Positions 8,358 through 16,455 of a DNA stretch of 23,231 bases are shown in pieces. Under the pieces are notes generated by a model, which did not search any database, was not told the origin of the DNA, and saw nothing but the letters and a program-made list of their open reading frames with translations. This DNA comes from an uncultured Bacteroides sp. Its GTDB lineage: Bacteria > Bacteroidota > Bacteroidia > Bacteroidales > Bacteroidaceae. The stretch covers positions 1 to 23,231 of the forward strand of contig CAJKDC010000039.1 of the NCBI GenBank assembly GCA_905198575.1, read 5' to 3'. Position 1 is the first letter of the stretch. Every line of letters begins with the position of its first letter. A program made the position numbers and the translations under genes.

Positions 8358-10037
8358 ATGAAAACAAAAGCAGGTATTTCTTTATTACTGGCTATGATGG
8401 GACCGGCCCTTTTTGCGCAGACTCCCGTCACCAACACCAAACGTTCTGTTGAAATGACCGATACGTTGACTATGGCCGATTTGATGGAACTGTTGGATAC
8501 CATTCCTACTCCTGATGCTTCGGCCATGCCTGATACGGCTCCGGACAGACAGGTTATTCCTTCGGACAGTATAATTATGGAAAATTATTCAATGGAGCAA
8601 TTGTTGCAACAGTTGGAAAAAGACTCGATTGCCGTAGACTCAATTGCTGCAGACAGTCTCCGTATCCGACAGGCTATGCCGACTGATTCTTTGGGCAAAG
8701 GTTCGCAGCCTAAAGATACGGTAATAACCAAACTTGTACCGGCCAAAAAAGTAACCCCGAAAGTAAACCCTGTAGTGACCCGTTTCAACAATGAGATGGC
8801 CCGGCTGCATGCTTCCTATTTTGCTTATTTCAAAATATGGGACAATATTTATTTGCCAGCTCCACCGGTGCGTCCCAAGGCCGATTACTACAAGCTTTGC
8901 GTGCCCGCTACCTTTTATAATAGTATATATGAAGAATTTTATGGCTTGAACTTTACTCCATCTGCTCCTTATAGCGCGACTACAGGTATGGATGTTATCG
9001 AGGAAATGTCTCCATGTCCCGATGTAGAACAGAGTAAGAAGATTGACAAGGCTATTAACAAGCAGCTGTTGAGCTTTTACATCGATTATCCTGATTTAGT
9101 GCAGAAGAACGAAGACCAGCTGAAAGATATGAAACCGCTTGGCGAAGTTATCGTGCAGAAACAGCAGGATAATGTGAAGGAGTATATCAAATCGACGCAT
9201 ACCCTTGACCGTGTAGTCGAGAAAGATTTGCTGGTGGTTAAGCCAAACTTCTGGACAACCGTAGGTAACGGTTATCTGCAGTTCTCGCAGACCCATATCT
9301 CCAAGAACTGGTATAAGGGTGGTGAAAGCTCGAATGCGCTGGCTTCGGGTTTGGTGCTGCAAGCCAATTATGACGACAAACAGCGGGTTCAGTTTGAAAA
9401 TAAACTGGAATGGAAGTTGGGCTTTATTTCTACCCCTTCGGATACCGTTCATCAGTATCGCCCTAATACCGACCTCTTGCGTCTGACGTCAAAGCTCGGT
9501 TATAAGGCTATCACAAACTGGTATTATACGCTGTCGGCGGAATTTAAGACGCAGCTGTTCTCTCAGTTTGAAACAAATACAGATAACGTGGTATCTGCTT
9601 TCTTCTCTCCTGCAGAGTTCAATGCCGGTCTCGGTATGGACTATAAGCTTATACTGGATGAGAGACTCAACCTTTCAGTCCTGATGAACCCAGTCAACTA
9701 CACCTTGTACAGTGTGGCCAGTGACCGTGTCGATCCGACGAAGTTCAATATCAAGGCAGGACATAAGCGTGAGTATTTCTGGGGTTCGAAAGTAGAAGCT
9801 ACTTTGAAATGGCGTCTTATGACCGCTATCTTGTGGGAATCGCGGTTTACGTATAACACCAACTATAAGATGGCTTTGTCTGAATGGGAAAACACCTTTA
9901 CCTTCAGCTTCAACCGTTACTGGTCGGCCAAGCTATTTGTACACGGCAGATTTGATGACAGTGTTCCCCGTGTAGAAGACCGCAGTTATTTCCAGTTGCA
10001 GGAAACACTCAGTCTTGGTTTGAACTATATCTGGTAA
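8358..10037 (+). CDS. DUF3078 outer-membrane beta-barrel protein
   Basis: The 559-residue protein has a signal peptide ending near LFAQ (about residue 21). Next comes a long, low-complexity stretch rich in Asp, Thr, Ser and Pro (about 30-135) with repeated short units such as DSIAVDSIAADS. A middle domain follows. About residues 300-559 show alternating aromatic/polar strands typical of an outer-membrane beta barrel, starting with the DUF3078 signature region FWTTVGNGYLQFSQTHISKN and ending in a strand that closes with Trp (GLNYIW). DUF3078 is common in Bacteroidota and its function is not established. It is a single gene with its own -7 box and terminator. Confidence 0.8.
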   Translation: MKTKAGISLLLAMMGPALFAQTPVTNTKRSVEMTDTLTMADLMELLDTIPTPDASAMPDTAPDRQVIPSDSIIMENYSMEQLLQQLEKDSIAVDSIAADSLRIRQAMPTDSLGKGSQPKDTVITKLVPAKKVTPKVNPVVTRFNNEMARLHASYFAYFKIWDNIYLPAPPVRPKADYYKLCVPATFYNSIYEEFYGLNFTPSAPYSATTGMDVIEEMSPCPDVEQSKKIDKAINKQLLSFYIDYPDLVQKNEDQLKDMKPLGEVIVQKQQDNVKEYIKSTHTLDRVVEKDLLVVKPNFWTTVGNGYLQFSQTHISKNWYKGGESSNALASGLVLQANYDDKQRVQFENKLEWKLGFISTPSDTVHQYRPNTDLLRLTSKLGYKAITNWYYTLSAEFKTQLFSQFETNTDNVVSAFFSPAEFNAGLGMDYKLILDERLNLSVLMNPVNYTLYSVASDRVDPTKFNIKAGHKREYFWGSKVEATLKWRLMTAILWESRFTYNTNYKMALSEWENTFTFSFNRYWSAKLFVHGRFDDSVPRVEDRSYFQLQETLSLGLNYIW

Positions 10038-10062
10038 GTAAAACGCAACTTATATAAAACTG

Positions 10063-10110
10063 AAAGAGGTTGTTCCGGTATGCGCACGATGCTCCGGAAC
10101 AACCTCTTTT
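10063..10110 (+). terminator. Terminator after the DUF3078 gene
   Basis: A perfect 16-bp stem (10063-10078 with 10094-10109) ends in a short T run. It is the first of two hairpins placed tail to tail between convergent genes. Confidence 0.85.
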
Positions 10111-10142
10111 GTTTGGGGTGAATACGGTTTTGTTGGAATACG

Positions 10143-10194
10143 AAAAATCCCTTATTTCTGTTGGCATCAGACTGATTACAGAAATAAGGGATTT
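10143..10194 (-). terminator. Terminator of the WecB-fold gene
   Basis: A perfect 17-bp stem (10145-10161 with 10178-10194) runs into T residues on the minus strand. It lies about 50 bp after the stop of the epimerase-like gene. Nothing else is seen in 10038-10245. Confidence 0.8.
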
Positions 10195-10245
10195 AAAGTT
10201 AAGCCGGAAGTTATTATCTCATCCGACCTTGCGAATACACATATC

Positions 10246-11337
10246 TTATTTTATATTTTCCAGCAGAATCTGCACAATTCTTTCGGATGTTCTGCCGTCC
10301 CAACGCTCGGGCAGTTCACTTGGTTGCCATTCGTCATTCATCATGCGGTCCATAGCAGCTTTCAGCGCTGTAGGATCTTCGCCTACCAGTGCATTGGTTC
10401 CTACGGTTGCTGTTTCAGCATGTTCGGTATATGTGTTCAGAGTAATACAAGGAATTCCTAGGAAAGTTGCTTCTTCAGCAATATTACCCGAATCTGTTAC
10501 AATACCGAAAGCATTTTTCTCCAGATAGCCAAACGACAGGTAAGGCTGTGAAGGAAGCATGAACAATCTGTCTGATGCTAACTGAAGTGAACGTATTTTC
10601 TTCTCTACATAACTGTGTGCAGGACACACTACAGGCATGTTGCGTTTATTGTTCAGGATGGTAGAAACCAGTTCTTTCAGCTTCAAGGTTTCATCAAGTA
10701 GCTTGTGGCGGTTCAAGGTCAGCAGGATGTAGTTTTTCTCCTGCAATCCCAATATCTTGAAAATAACCGGCTTCACGAAACGGTGCAGGTTATTGCGTAA
10801 ATTATCTATCAGAATATTTCCTACGAAATAAACTTTGTTCTGTTCCGTTCCGGTAAGATTCAAGTTACGGTTGGCATCCATACCTGCTGTAAACAGGAAA
10901 TCAGACAGCCCGTCGGTAATCATACGGTTGACTTCCTTAGGCATATCCATGTCGAATGAGCGGATACCTGCTACCAGATGCGCAATTTTTACACCTTTCT
11001 TTTTGGCTACGATAGAGCAGGCCATAGTAGGTGTAAAATCGTCTACTACCACTACCAGGTCGGCAGGATTGGTAGACAGCTCTTCCGAGAACCGGACCAG
11101 GATTCCGGCAGTACGTTCAAAGAAATTCTTGCTGTCAATCCCCAGGTAAACTTGTGGCGGATTGATACCCAGCTCGGTGAAAAGAGTGGGCTCAAGGCCT
11201 TGGTCGCTACTTGCTCCTGTATATACCAGACGTGCCGAAATAGGATGTCCGGCTTGTGTAGCCGCATTTATGGCTCGCATGAGGGGAGCAATCTTCATGA
11301 AATTAGGGCGTGCACCTGCTATAATTGTTATCTTCAT
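10246..11337 (-). CDS. WecB-fold protein (UDP-GlcNAc 2-epimerase family) with altered active site
   Basis: The 363-residue protein has the GT-B fold signatures of non-hydrolysing UDP-GlcNAc 2-epimerases, which make UDP-ManNAc. They are IIAGARPNFMKIAPL at the N-terminus, AGIRSFDMDMPKEVNR (123-138), VGNILID (172-178), and TDSGNIAEEATFLGIP (281-296). By-eye alignment to E. coli WecB keeps the aspartate (Asp100 for D95) but changes three catalytic positions: E117 becomes Val122 (HLVAG), E131 becomes Lys134 (PKEVNR) and H213 becomes Asn209 (TLNRHK). The usual SGG and TERPE motifs are also changed (SGN; TEHAE). The frame is intact and the fold looks preserved, so it may be a paralogue with another reaction or a sugar-nucleotide-binding role. 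It is transcribed alone, divergent from the TRIC gene. Confidence 0.8.
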   Translation of the reverse strand: MKITIIAGARPNFMKIAPLMRAINAATQAGHPISARLVYTGASSDQGLEPTLFTELGINPPQVYLGIDSKNFFERTAGILVRFSEELSTNPADLVVVVDDFTPTMACSIVAKKKGVKIAHLVAGIRSFDMDMPKEVNRMITDGLSDFLFTAGMDANRNLNLTGTEQNKVYFVGNILIDNLRNNLHRFVKPVIFKILGLQEKNYILLTLNRHKLLDETLKLKELVSTILNNKRNMPVVCPAHSYVEKKIRSLQLASDRLFMLPSQPYLSFGYLEKNAFGIVTDSGNIAEEATFLGIPCITLNTYTEHAETATVGTNALVGEDPTALKAAMDRMMNDEWQPSELPERWDGRTSERIVQILLENIK

Positions 11338-11360
11338 TTTCTTTGAGAATATTTTCTAGG

Positions 11361-11368
11361 CAAATGTA
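11361..11368 (-). promoter_or_regulatory. -7 box of the WecB-fold gene
   Basis: The minus strand reads TACATTTG, a match to TAnnTTTG, 23 bp before the start codon. No clear -33 element. It lies only 23 bp from the candidate -7 box of the divergent TRIC gene, so the two promoters would overlap. Confidence 0.45.
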
Positions 11369-11391
11369 TATAAATTATTTGCAAAAATTTG

Positions 11392-11399
11392 TTACTTTG
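11392..11399 (+). promoter_or_regulatory. Candidate -7 box of the TRIC-family gene
   Basis: TTACTTTG matches TAnnTTTG at all but one fixed position. It lies 16 bp before the chosen ATG (11416), which supports that start over an earlier in-frame one at 11389 that would overlap the box. Confidence 0.4.
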
Positions 11400-11415
11400 C
11401 AAAATAAAAAACACA

Positions 11416-12042
11416 ATGCCAACTTTTGTACAAATTCTGGACTTTATCGGAACCTTTGCTTTTGCTATAAGCGGTATCCGTCTGGCTTCGGCCAAACGCT
11501 TCGACTGGTTCGGAGCCTATGTGGTAGGTCTGGCCACTGCTATCGGTGGCGGAACGATTCGTGATGTATTGCTGGATGTAACCCCTGCGTGGATGACCGA
11601 CCCGATATATTTGATATGTACCGCCTTCGCACTGTTTTGGGTGATTGTTTTCGGGAAGTATCTGATTCACCTTAATAATACCTTCTTTATATTCGACAGC
11701 ATTGGTCTGGCATTGTTTACCGTAGTAGGTTTCGACAGAAGTATTGCTGCGGGTTTTCCTTTTTGGGTAGCAATTATCATGGGTAGTATAACCGGTGCAG
11801 CCGGAGGTGTGATTCGTGATGTATTTATCAATGAGATTCCACTTATTTTCCGAAAGGAAATCTATGCGATGGCTTGCGTGATAGGCGGACTGGTTTACTG
11901 GTTCTGTTCGCTGGGAGGCATGGAAACTTACCTTTCGCAGATTTTAGCTGGTCTGACTGTTTTTGTGGTCCGTGTACTGGCTGTGAAATATCAGATTTGT
12001 CTGCCAGTGCTGAAAGGCGATGAAGATGCAAATCATGATTAA
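11416..12042 (+). CDS. TRIC-family (UPF0126/YadS-like) cation channel protein
   Basis: The 208-residue inner-membrane protein belongs to the bacterial TRIC/UPF0126 family, whose trimers conduct monovalent cations. It shows two internal repeats of three membrane segments plus a seventh segment. Each repeat carries the glycine-rich signature: ATAIGGGTIRDVLL in the first (about residues 45-58) and GAAGGVIRDVF in the second (about 130-140). The ATG at 11416 begins MPTFVQILD, which fits the family. An earlier in-frame start at 11389 would add nine residues encoded by promoter-like sequence. The physiological role in Bacteroides is unknown. Confidence 0.85.
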   Translation: MPTFVQILDFIGTFAFAISGIRLASAKRFDWFGAYVVGLATAIGGGTIRDVLLDVTPAWMTDPIYLICTAFALFWVIVFGKYLIHLNNTFFIFDSIGLALFTVVGFDRSIAAGFPFWVAIIMGSITGAAGGVIRDVFINEIPLIFRKEIYAMACVIGGLVYWFCSLGGMETYLSQILAGLTVFVVRVLAVKYQICLPVLKGDEDANHD

Positions 12043-12074
12043 TTAAAAAAAAGGTATTGACCTTACAATACAAC

Positions 12075-12127
12075 TTCGGGGTTATATCATCCTTACGCGA
12101 AAAGATGATATAACCCCGAAATTTTTT
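12075..12127 (+). terminator. Terminator of the TRIC gene, shared hairpin with the kdgA end
   Basis: A perfect 17-bp stem (12075-12091 with 12104-12120) is followed on the plus strand by a T6 run. The hairpin also lies 6 bp after the stop of the convergent aldolase gene. There is no T run on that side, so it would act there only as a hairpin. Confidence 0.8.
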
Positions 12128-12800
12128 ATGATAATTGTTTGGAGTTGGCTACGAACGTCAATGCTTCCCGGCATGCCTGAGTGATGTAATTCCAGTCTTC
12201 CTCCAAAATTTTACTCTTTGGGAAAAGTTTTGACCCCATACCTACACAAAACACACCGGCCTTCATCCATGATGCGATATTCTCCTGAGTCGGTTCTACG
12301 CCTCCCGTAACCATGAGTTTGGACCAAGGCATAGGGGCCAGCAGACCTTTGACCAGTTTGGTCCCCAGCACATCACCCGGGAATATTTTACAGACATCGC
12401 ATCCTGCTTCTTGCGCATATCCTACTTCTGTGACACTTCCGCATCCTGGAATGTACGGCACTAAGCGTCTGTTGCAGGTCTTGGCTATCTTGGGGTTGAA
12501 AAGTGGACCTACGATAAAGCTTGCACCCGACTGAATATACAGTGCAGCAGTGGCAGCATCTACGATGGAGCCTGCACCTACAGCCATTTCAGGACATTCG
12601 CGGATTGCATATTTTACAATTTCGGCAAAGACTTCGTGTGCAAAATCACCTCTGTTGGTAAACTCGAATGCCCGTACACCTCCTTCGTAGCAAGCTTTCA
12701 TGACATGCTTTGCCACTTCTGCATTACTATGGTAGAAAACAGGGACTACTCCTGTGGAGCCTATTTTATTTAAAACCGATACCTTATCAAATTTAGCCAT
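12126..12800 (-). CDS. kdgA: 2-dehydro-3-deoxy-phosphogluconate (KDPG) aldolase
   Basis: The enzyme splits KDPG into pyruvate and glyceraldehyde 3-phosphate, the last step of hexuronate and hexonate breakdown; the family also accepts 4-hydroxy-2-oxoglutarate. The 224-residue class I aldolase shows the Schiff-base lysine at about Lys138 (CKIFPGD), the acid/base glutamate and arginine in EFTNRGD (Glu46, Arg50), GAGSIVDA (75-82) and the phosphate-binding end VTGGVEPT. It is the last gene of the operon, 24 bp after the kdgK stop. It is full length, so this step is preserved although its upstream partner is broken. Confidence 0.92.
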   Translation of the reverse strand: MAKFDKVSVLNKIGSTGVVPVFYHSNAEVAKHVMKACYEGGVRAFEFTNRGDFAHEVFAEIVKYAIRECPEMAVGAGSIVDAATAALYIQSGASFIVGPLFNPKIAKTCNRRLVPYIPGCGSVTEVGYAQEAGCDVCKIFPGDVLGTKLVKGLLAPMPWSKLMVTGGVEPTQENIASWMKAGVFCVGMGSKLFPKSKILEEDWNYITQACREALTFVANSKQLS

Positions 12801-12824
12801 CTTATTCTATTTTAAATGAGCCTG

Positions 12825-13473
12825 TTATCTTTGTACTCTTCCGCTTGCATCACCACCGGTCAGCGCTTTTACTTCTTCTTTCGATACTAGGTTGAAGTCT
12901 CCGTTAATGGTATGTTTTAATGCAGATGCCGCAACCGCGAATTCCAAGGCTTCTGCCTGAGTTCTCATGGTAAGAAGCCCGTGGATGATGCCTCCTGAGA
13001 ATGCATCACCTCCACCTACACGGTCGATGATAGGGGTGATATCATATCTCGGAGATTGCCGGTGTAATACCCGACCAGTGAAACCAGCTGGCGCCTTCCA
13101 TTATTTTATCAAAATCAAAATCTGTTGCCGATGCTTCTGCAATAGCCGAATGTGCCCGGTCGTAAATCACCTTACTAGGTCGCATGGAAGCCCCTGTTTC
13201 CAGATAGTAGATACCTATACGGTCACCTCCTCTGGCAATGTAGTCGGTTTTCACTCCATACTTTCTAAGGGCATTGATAGCAGACTGTCCGATTTCATGT
13301 TCAGGCAATTTGCTTACAAAATAGACCTCGTGTCCATAGTTGGCACAGCTGACTGCCACATTTGCTTCTCCACCTCCGAACACGGCGTCGAAACTGTCTG
13401 ATTGGACGAATCGTTTATTCCCTGGAGTGGAAAGTCTGAGCATTATTTCTCCTAACGTAACTATTTTTTTCAT
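12825..13473 (-). pseudogene. kdgK: 2-dehydro-3-deoxygluconate (KDG) kinase, internal deletion plus frameshift
   Basis: PfkB-family KDG kinases phosphorylate KDG to KDPG and are about 340 residues long. This gene has only 649 bp. The N-terminal part (13473 down to about 13048) gives the family start (VTLGEIMLRLS), the GGGEANVA sugar-binding motif and FHWSGITPAISE. The sequence then jumps to YDITPIIDRVGGGDAFSGG in another frame and ends GGDASGRVQR at 12825. About 120 central residues, including much of the ATP-side beta sheet, are absent, so the missing length is about 370-375 bp and not a multiple of three. Ribosomes entering at the start stop a few bases after the junction (TGA at 13042-13044). 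The part after the junction holds the GGGD catalytic motif but has no start. The product cannot be active. It lies 26 bp after the uxaA stop. Confidence 0.88.
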
Positions 13474-13499
13474 GATGATTTGTTCAGTGTTGATATAAG

Positions 13500-14987
13500 T
13501 TATAAAGTAACTCCTTGTTTGAAAATGGCGATTTCGCGATACGATTTTATCTCATTCTGTACTCTCTTTCCACTGGCTACGCTCAATACATAGTCTATAA
13601 AATGCGGAGCAAGAGTTTCCATCGTTTCCGATTCAGCCAGCTGGCCGGCATTAAAGTCTATCCAGTCTTTCTTTCGCTGGTACAGATTAGAGTTGGTCGA
13701 GATTTTCATCGTTGGAACAAATGTGCCGAAAGGTGTACCTCTTCCGGTTGTGAAAAGCACCATATGACAGCCCGAGGCTGCAAGTGCGGTACTGGCTACT
13801 AGATCGTTCCCCGGAGCACTCAATAAAGTCAGTCCGGTTTCTGAAATCTGTTCACCATACTCCAGCACATCCTGAACGATGGATGAACCTGATTTTTGTG
13901 TGCATCCCAAAGACTTTTATTCCAATGTAGATATGCCCCCGGCTTTATTCCCGGGTGAGGGATTCTCGTAAATAGGCTGGTTGTTCCGTAGAAAATAATC
14001 CTTGAAATTATTGATCATCTGTACAGTACGTTCGAAAACTCCTGCATCCTTACACCGATTCATCAGCAGTGTTTCCGCACCGAACATTTCAGGCACTTCA
14101 GTTAAAACGGTTGAACCTCCCTGAGCGACCAGGTAGTCTGAAAAAATACCCAGCAGCGGGTTGGCTGTTATACCCGACAGGCCATCCGAACCGCCACATT
14201 TCAAGCCTACACGTAACTTTCCCATGGGTTGCTCTGTGCGTTTGTCGTGGCTGGTAACCGCATAAATCTGTTCCAGTAATTTCAGACCCTCTTCAAATTC
14301 GTTATCTGTTTTTTGGGCTACAAGAAACTTGATACGGTTTTCGTTATACGTGCCCAGTATTTTCCGAAATTCATCCGGCTGATTATTTTCACAGCCCAAT
14401 CCTACAATCAATACACCTCCTGCATTGGGATGAAGTGCCATGTTCCGCAGAATTTTCCGGGTATTTTCATGGTCGTCACCCAACTGGGAGCAGCCGTAGT
14501 TATGTGTAAAAGCTACAATGGCATCGACTCCAGAATATTCGTGACTTGTTTTAAACCGATCAGCCAATTCCAAGGCGATACCGTTCACACATCCGACAGT
14601 AGGAATGATCCATATTTCATTGCGTATCCCTACATCACCGTTTTCACGGGCATATCCCATGAATGTGCGGTGCTCGTCTTTATAAACTGGCTTACGGAAT
14701 TCGGGCGTATACTGATAGTCTGTAATACCGGAAAGGTTGGTGCATATGTTTTTCTCGTTAACCCAATGTCCGGTCGGAATTGCCTGCAGTGTATGTCCGA
14801 TAGGGAAACCATACTTTATAACGAGGTCACCTTTCTTCAAATCAGTAAGCGCAACCTTGTGGCCTGAAGGAATTTCTTCCTCAAGTGTAATCTGCTTTCC
14901 ATTTACATCTATTCGAAAGCCTTTGGACAATGTAGCCAGTGTTACGGCTACATTGTCCGATGCATGGATTTGTATATATTTGTTCAT
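13500..14987 (-). pseudogene. uxaA: Altronate dehydratase, interrupted by an in-frame TAA
   Basis: UxaA dehydrates D-altronate to KDG. The reading frame covers 495 codons, the normal family length, but codon 357 is TAA (13917-13919). The frame is unchanged across it: ISTLE, stop, KSLGCTQKSG, where family members carry Asp or Glu. A single G-to-T change of GAA would explain it. The first part (356 residues) holds the N-terminal SAF-like domain and most of the iron-dependent catalytic domain, including HNYGCSQLGDD and KCGGSDGLSG. The last 136 residues carry LLSAPGNDLVAST and TGRGTPFGTF. The only start after the stop is a TTG without a convincing ribosome binding site. I regard it as a nonsense pseudogene; read-through or a two-chain enzyme is less likely. 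Confidence 0.85.
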
Positions 14988-15001
14988 GGAAAATTCAGCT
15001 A

Positions 15002-16450
15002 TTAGTTTTGACTGATCAGTCTGGAAACCACGTTTAACATGCCTTTATCGGCAATTTCCTCCAGATAACAGGTTAATTTCTCTGTCAAACCCGGAATTGC
15101 ATTCAGGTTTTCATTCCATACCGATTCCATAGCAAGCACTCCTTGGGCAACTTTCTTCAGCGGTCGGCCATCCCATAAAGCTTTCATTTCATTCAACACC
15201 TCTGGAGTATCTTGCGGTGTGTAGCTTACTCCGTCTGGCCGCACTCCACCTTTATAATAAGTAATGATGGCAGCCAGTCCCAGTATCAGTCCTTTTGGCA
15301 ACTGCTTCTTTCTTTCGAGGTATGTTTTCAGTCCCGGCAAATCTCTTGTCGCAAATTTTGAAAACGAGTTGAGCATGATAGAGGTCAGCTGATGGTCTAC
15401 ATACGGATTGGTGAAGCGTTCCATTACTGCGTCAGCAAAGCGTAGCAGTTCTTCTTTTGGTAAATCCAGTGTTTCCATCAGTTCATCATACATTACCCGA
15501 TGAATGTATTTGCCAATAACAGCATGTTGGCATGCATCCCTTACGATATTGATGCCCGACAGAAATGCTACTGGCGACAGGACTGTGTGGGGACCGTTCA
15601 GCAGAGTGACTTTTCTTTCGTGGTAAGGTTTTTCGGAAGGTACAAACAATACATTCAGACCGGCCCGGCTGGCAGGAAACTCTTCGGCTACAGACTCGGG
15701 AGCTTCGATAACCCATAGATGAAATGCCTCTCCCTGTACTACAAGGTTGTCATCATATCCCAGTTGGTTTTTAATGGCTTCTATGTCTTTTTTAGGAAAT
15801 CCCGGAACAATACGGTCTACCAGTGTGGCATAAACACCACAAGCATTTTCGAACCACTGTTTAAAATCATTACCTAATTCCCATAAATCAATATATTGTA
15901 AAATGGTTTCCTTGAGTTTATGTCCGTTCAGGAAAATCAGTTCGCATGGGAAAATGATCAGTCCCTTTGTCATATCACCGTTGAAATGTTTGAAACGATG
16001 GTACAACAATTGTGTTAGCTTGCCGGGATACGAGCTGGCCGGCTGATCTTCCAGACGGCATTGAGGATCGAATGCAATTCCTGCTTCTGTCGTATTCGAG
16101 ATGACAAACCGGATCTCAGGCTGTTCGGCCAAAGACAGGAACTTTTCGAACTCAGAATAAGGATTCAGTCCGCGGCTGATGACATCAATCATTCGGTAGC
16201 TGTTGATGTTTTTCCCGTTTTCCAATCCCTGAAGATTGACATGATACAAGCCATCCTGACTGTTCAGCAGGTCTACCATCCCTTTTTCAATGGGTTGTAC
16301 AACTACTACGTTTCCGTTAAAGTCGGTTTTCTCATTCATATTGGAGATAATCCAGTCGACAAAGGCGCGCAGAAAATTGCCTTCCCCAAACTGGATAACG
16401 CGTTCCGGTCTGCTTGTCTTATGTGCAGTGCTGCTATTTAGTTTTTTCAT
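15002..16450 (-). CDS. uxaB: Tagaturonate reductase (altronate dehydrogenase)
   Basis: UxaB interconverts D-tagaturonate and D-altronate with NAD(H). The 482-residue protein belongs to the mannitol dehydrogenase family. Residues about 18-40 hold the nucleotide-binding start (VIQFGEGNFLRAFVDW), SNTTEAGI (about 124) is typical of the family, and KVTLLNGPHTVLSP (about 282-295) contains the active-site lysine and N-x-x-H pair. The ATG at 16450 was chosen because it follows the preceding dehydrogenase stop by 5 bp; an upstream in-frame start would overlap that gene by about 50 bp. It is intact. In this operon it takes D-tagaturonate made from L-galactonate. Confidence 0.9.
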   Translation of the reverse strand: MKKLNSSTAHKTSRPERVIQFGEGNFLRAFVDWIISNMNEKTDFNGNVVVVQPIEKGMVDLLNSQDGLYHVNLQGLENGKNINSYRMIDVISRGLNPYSEFEKFLSLAEQPEIRFVISNTTEAGIAFDPQCRLEDQPASSYPGKLTQLLYHRFKHFNGDMTKGLIIFPCELIFLNGHKLKETILQYIDLWELGNDFKQWFENACGVYATLVDRIVPGFPKKDIEAIKNQLGYDDNLVVQGEAFHLWVIEAPESVAEEFPASRAGLNVLFVPSEKPYHERKVTLLNGPHTVLSPVAFLSGINIVRDACQHAVIGKYIHRVMYDELMETLDLPKEELLRFADAVMERFTNPYVDHQLTSIMLNSFSKFATRDLPGLKTYLERKKQLPKGLILGLAAIITYYKGGVRPDGVSYTPQDTPEVLNEMKALWDGRPLKKVAQGVLAMESVWNENLNAIPGLTEKLTCYLEEIADKGMLNVVSRLISQN

Positions 16451-16455
16451 AGGGC

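Noticed and set aside
12826..12833. TATCTTTG resembling a plus-strand -7 box
   Set aside because: It lies over the end of kdgK, points against the operon, and no plus-strand gene follows.
13500..14987. uxaA as a natural two-subunit dehydratase
   Set aside because: The stop falls inside the catalytic domain at codon 357, frame is kept exactly, and the second part has only a TTG without a visible ribosome binding site.
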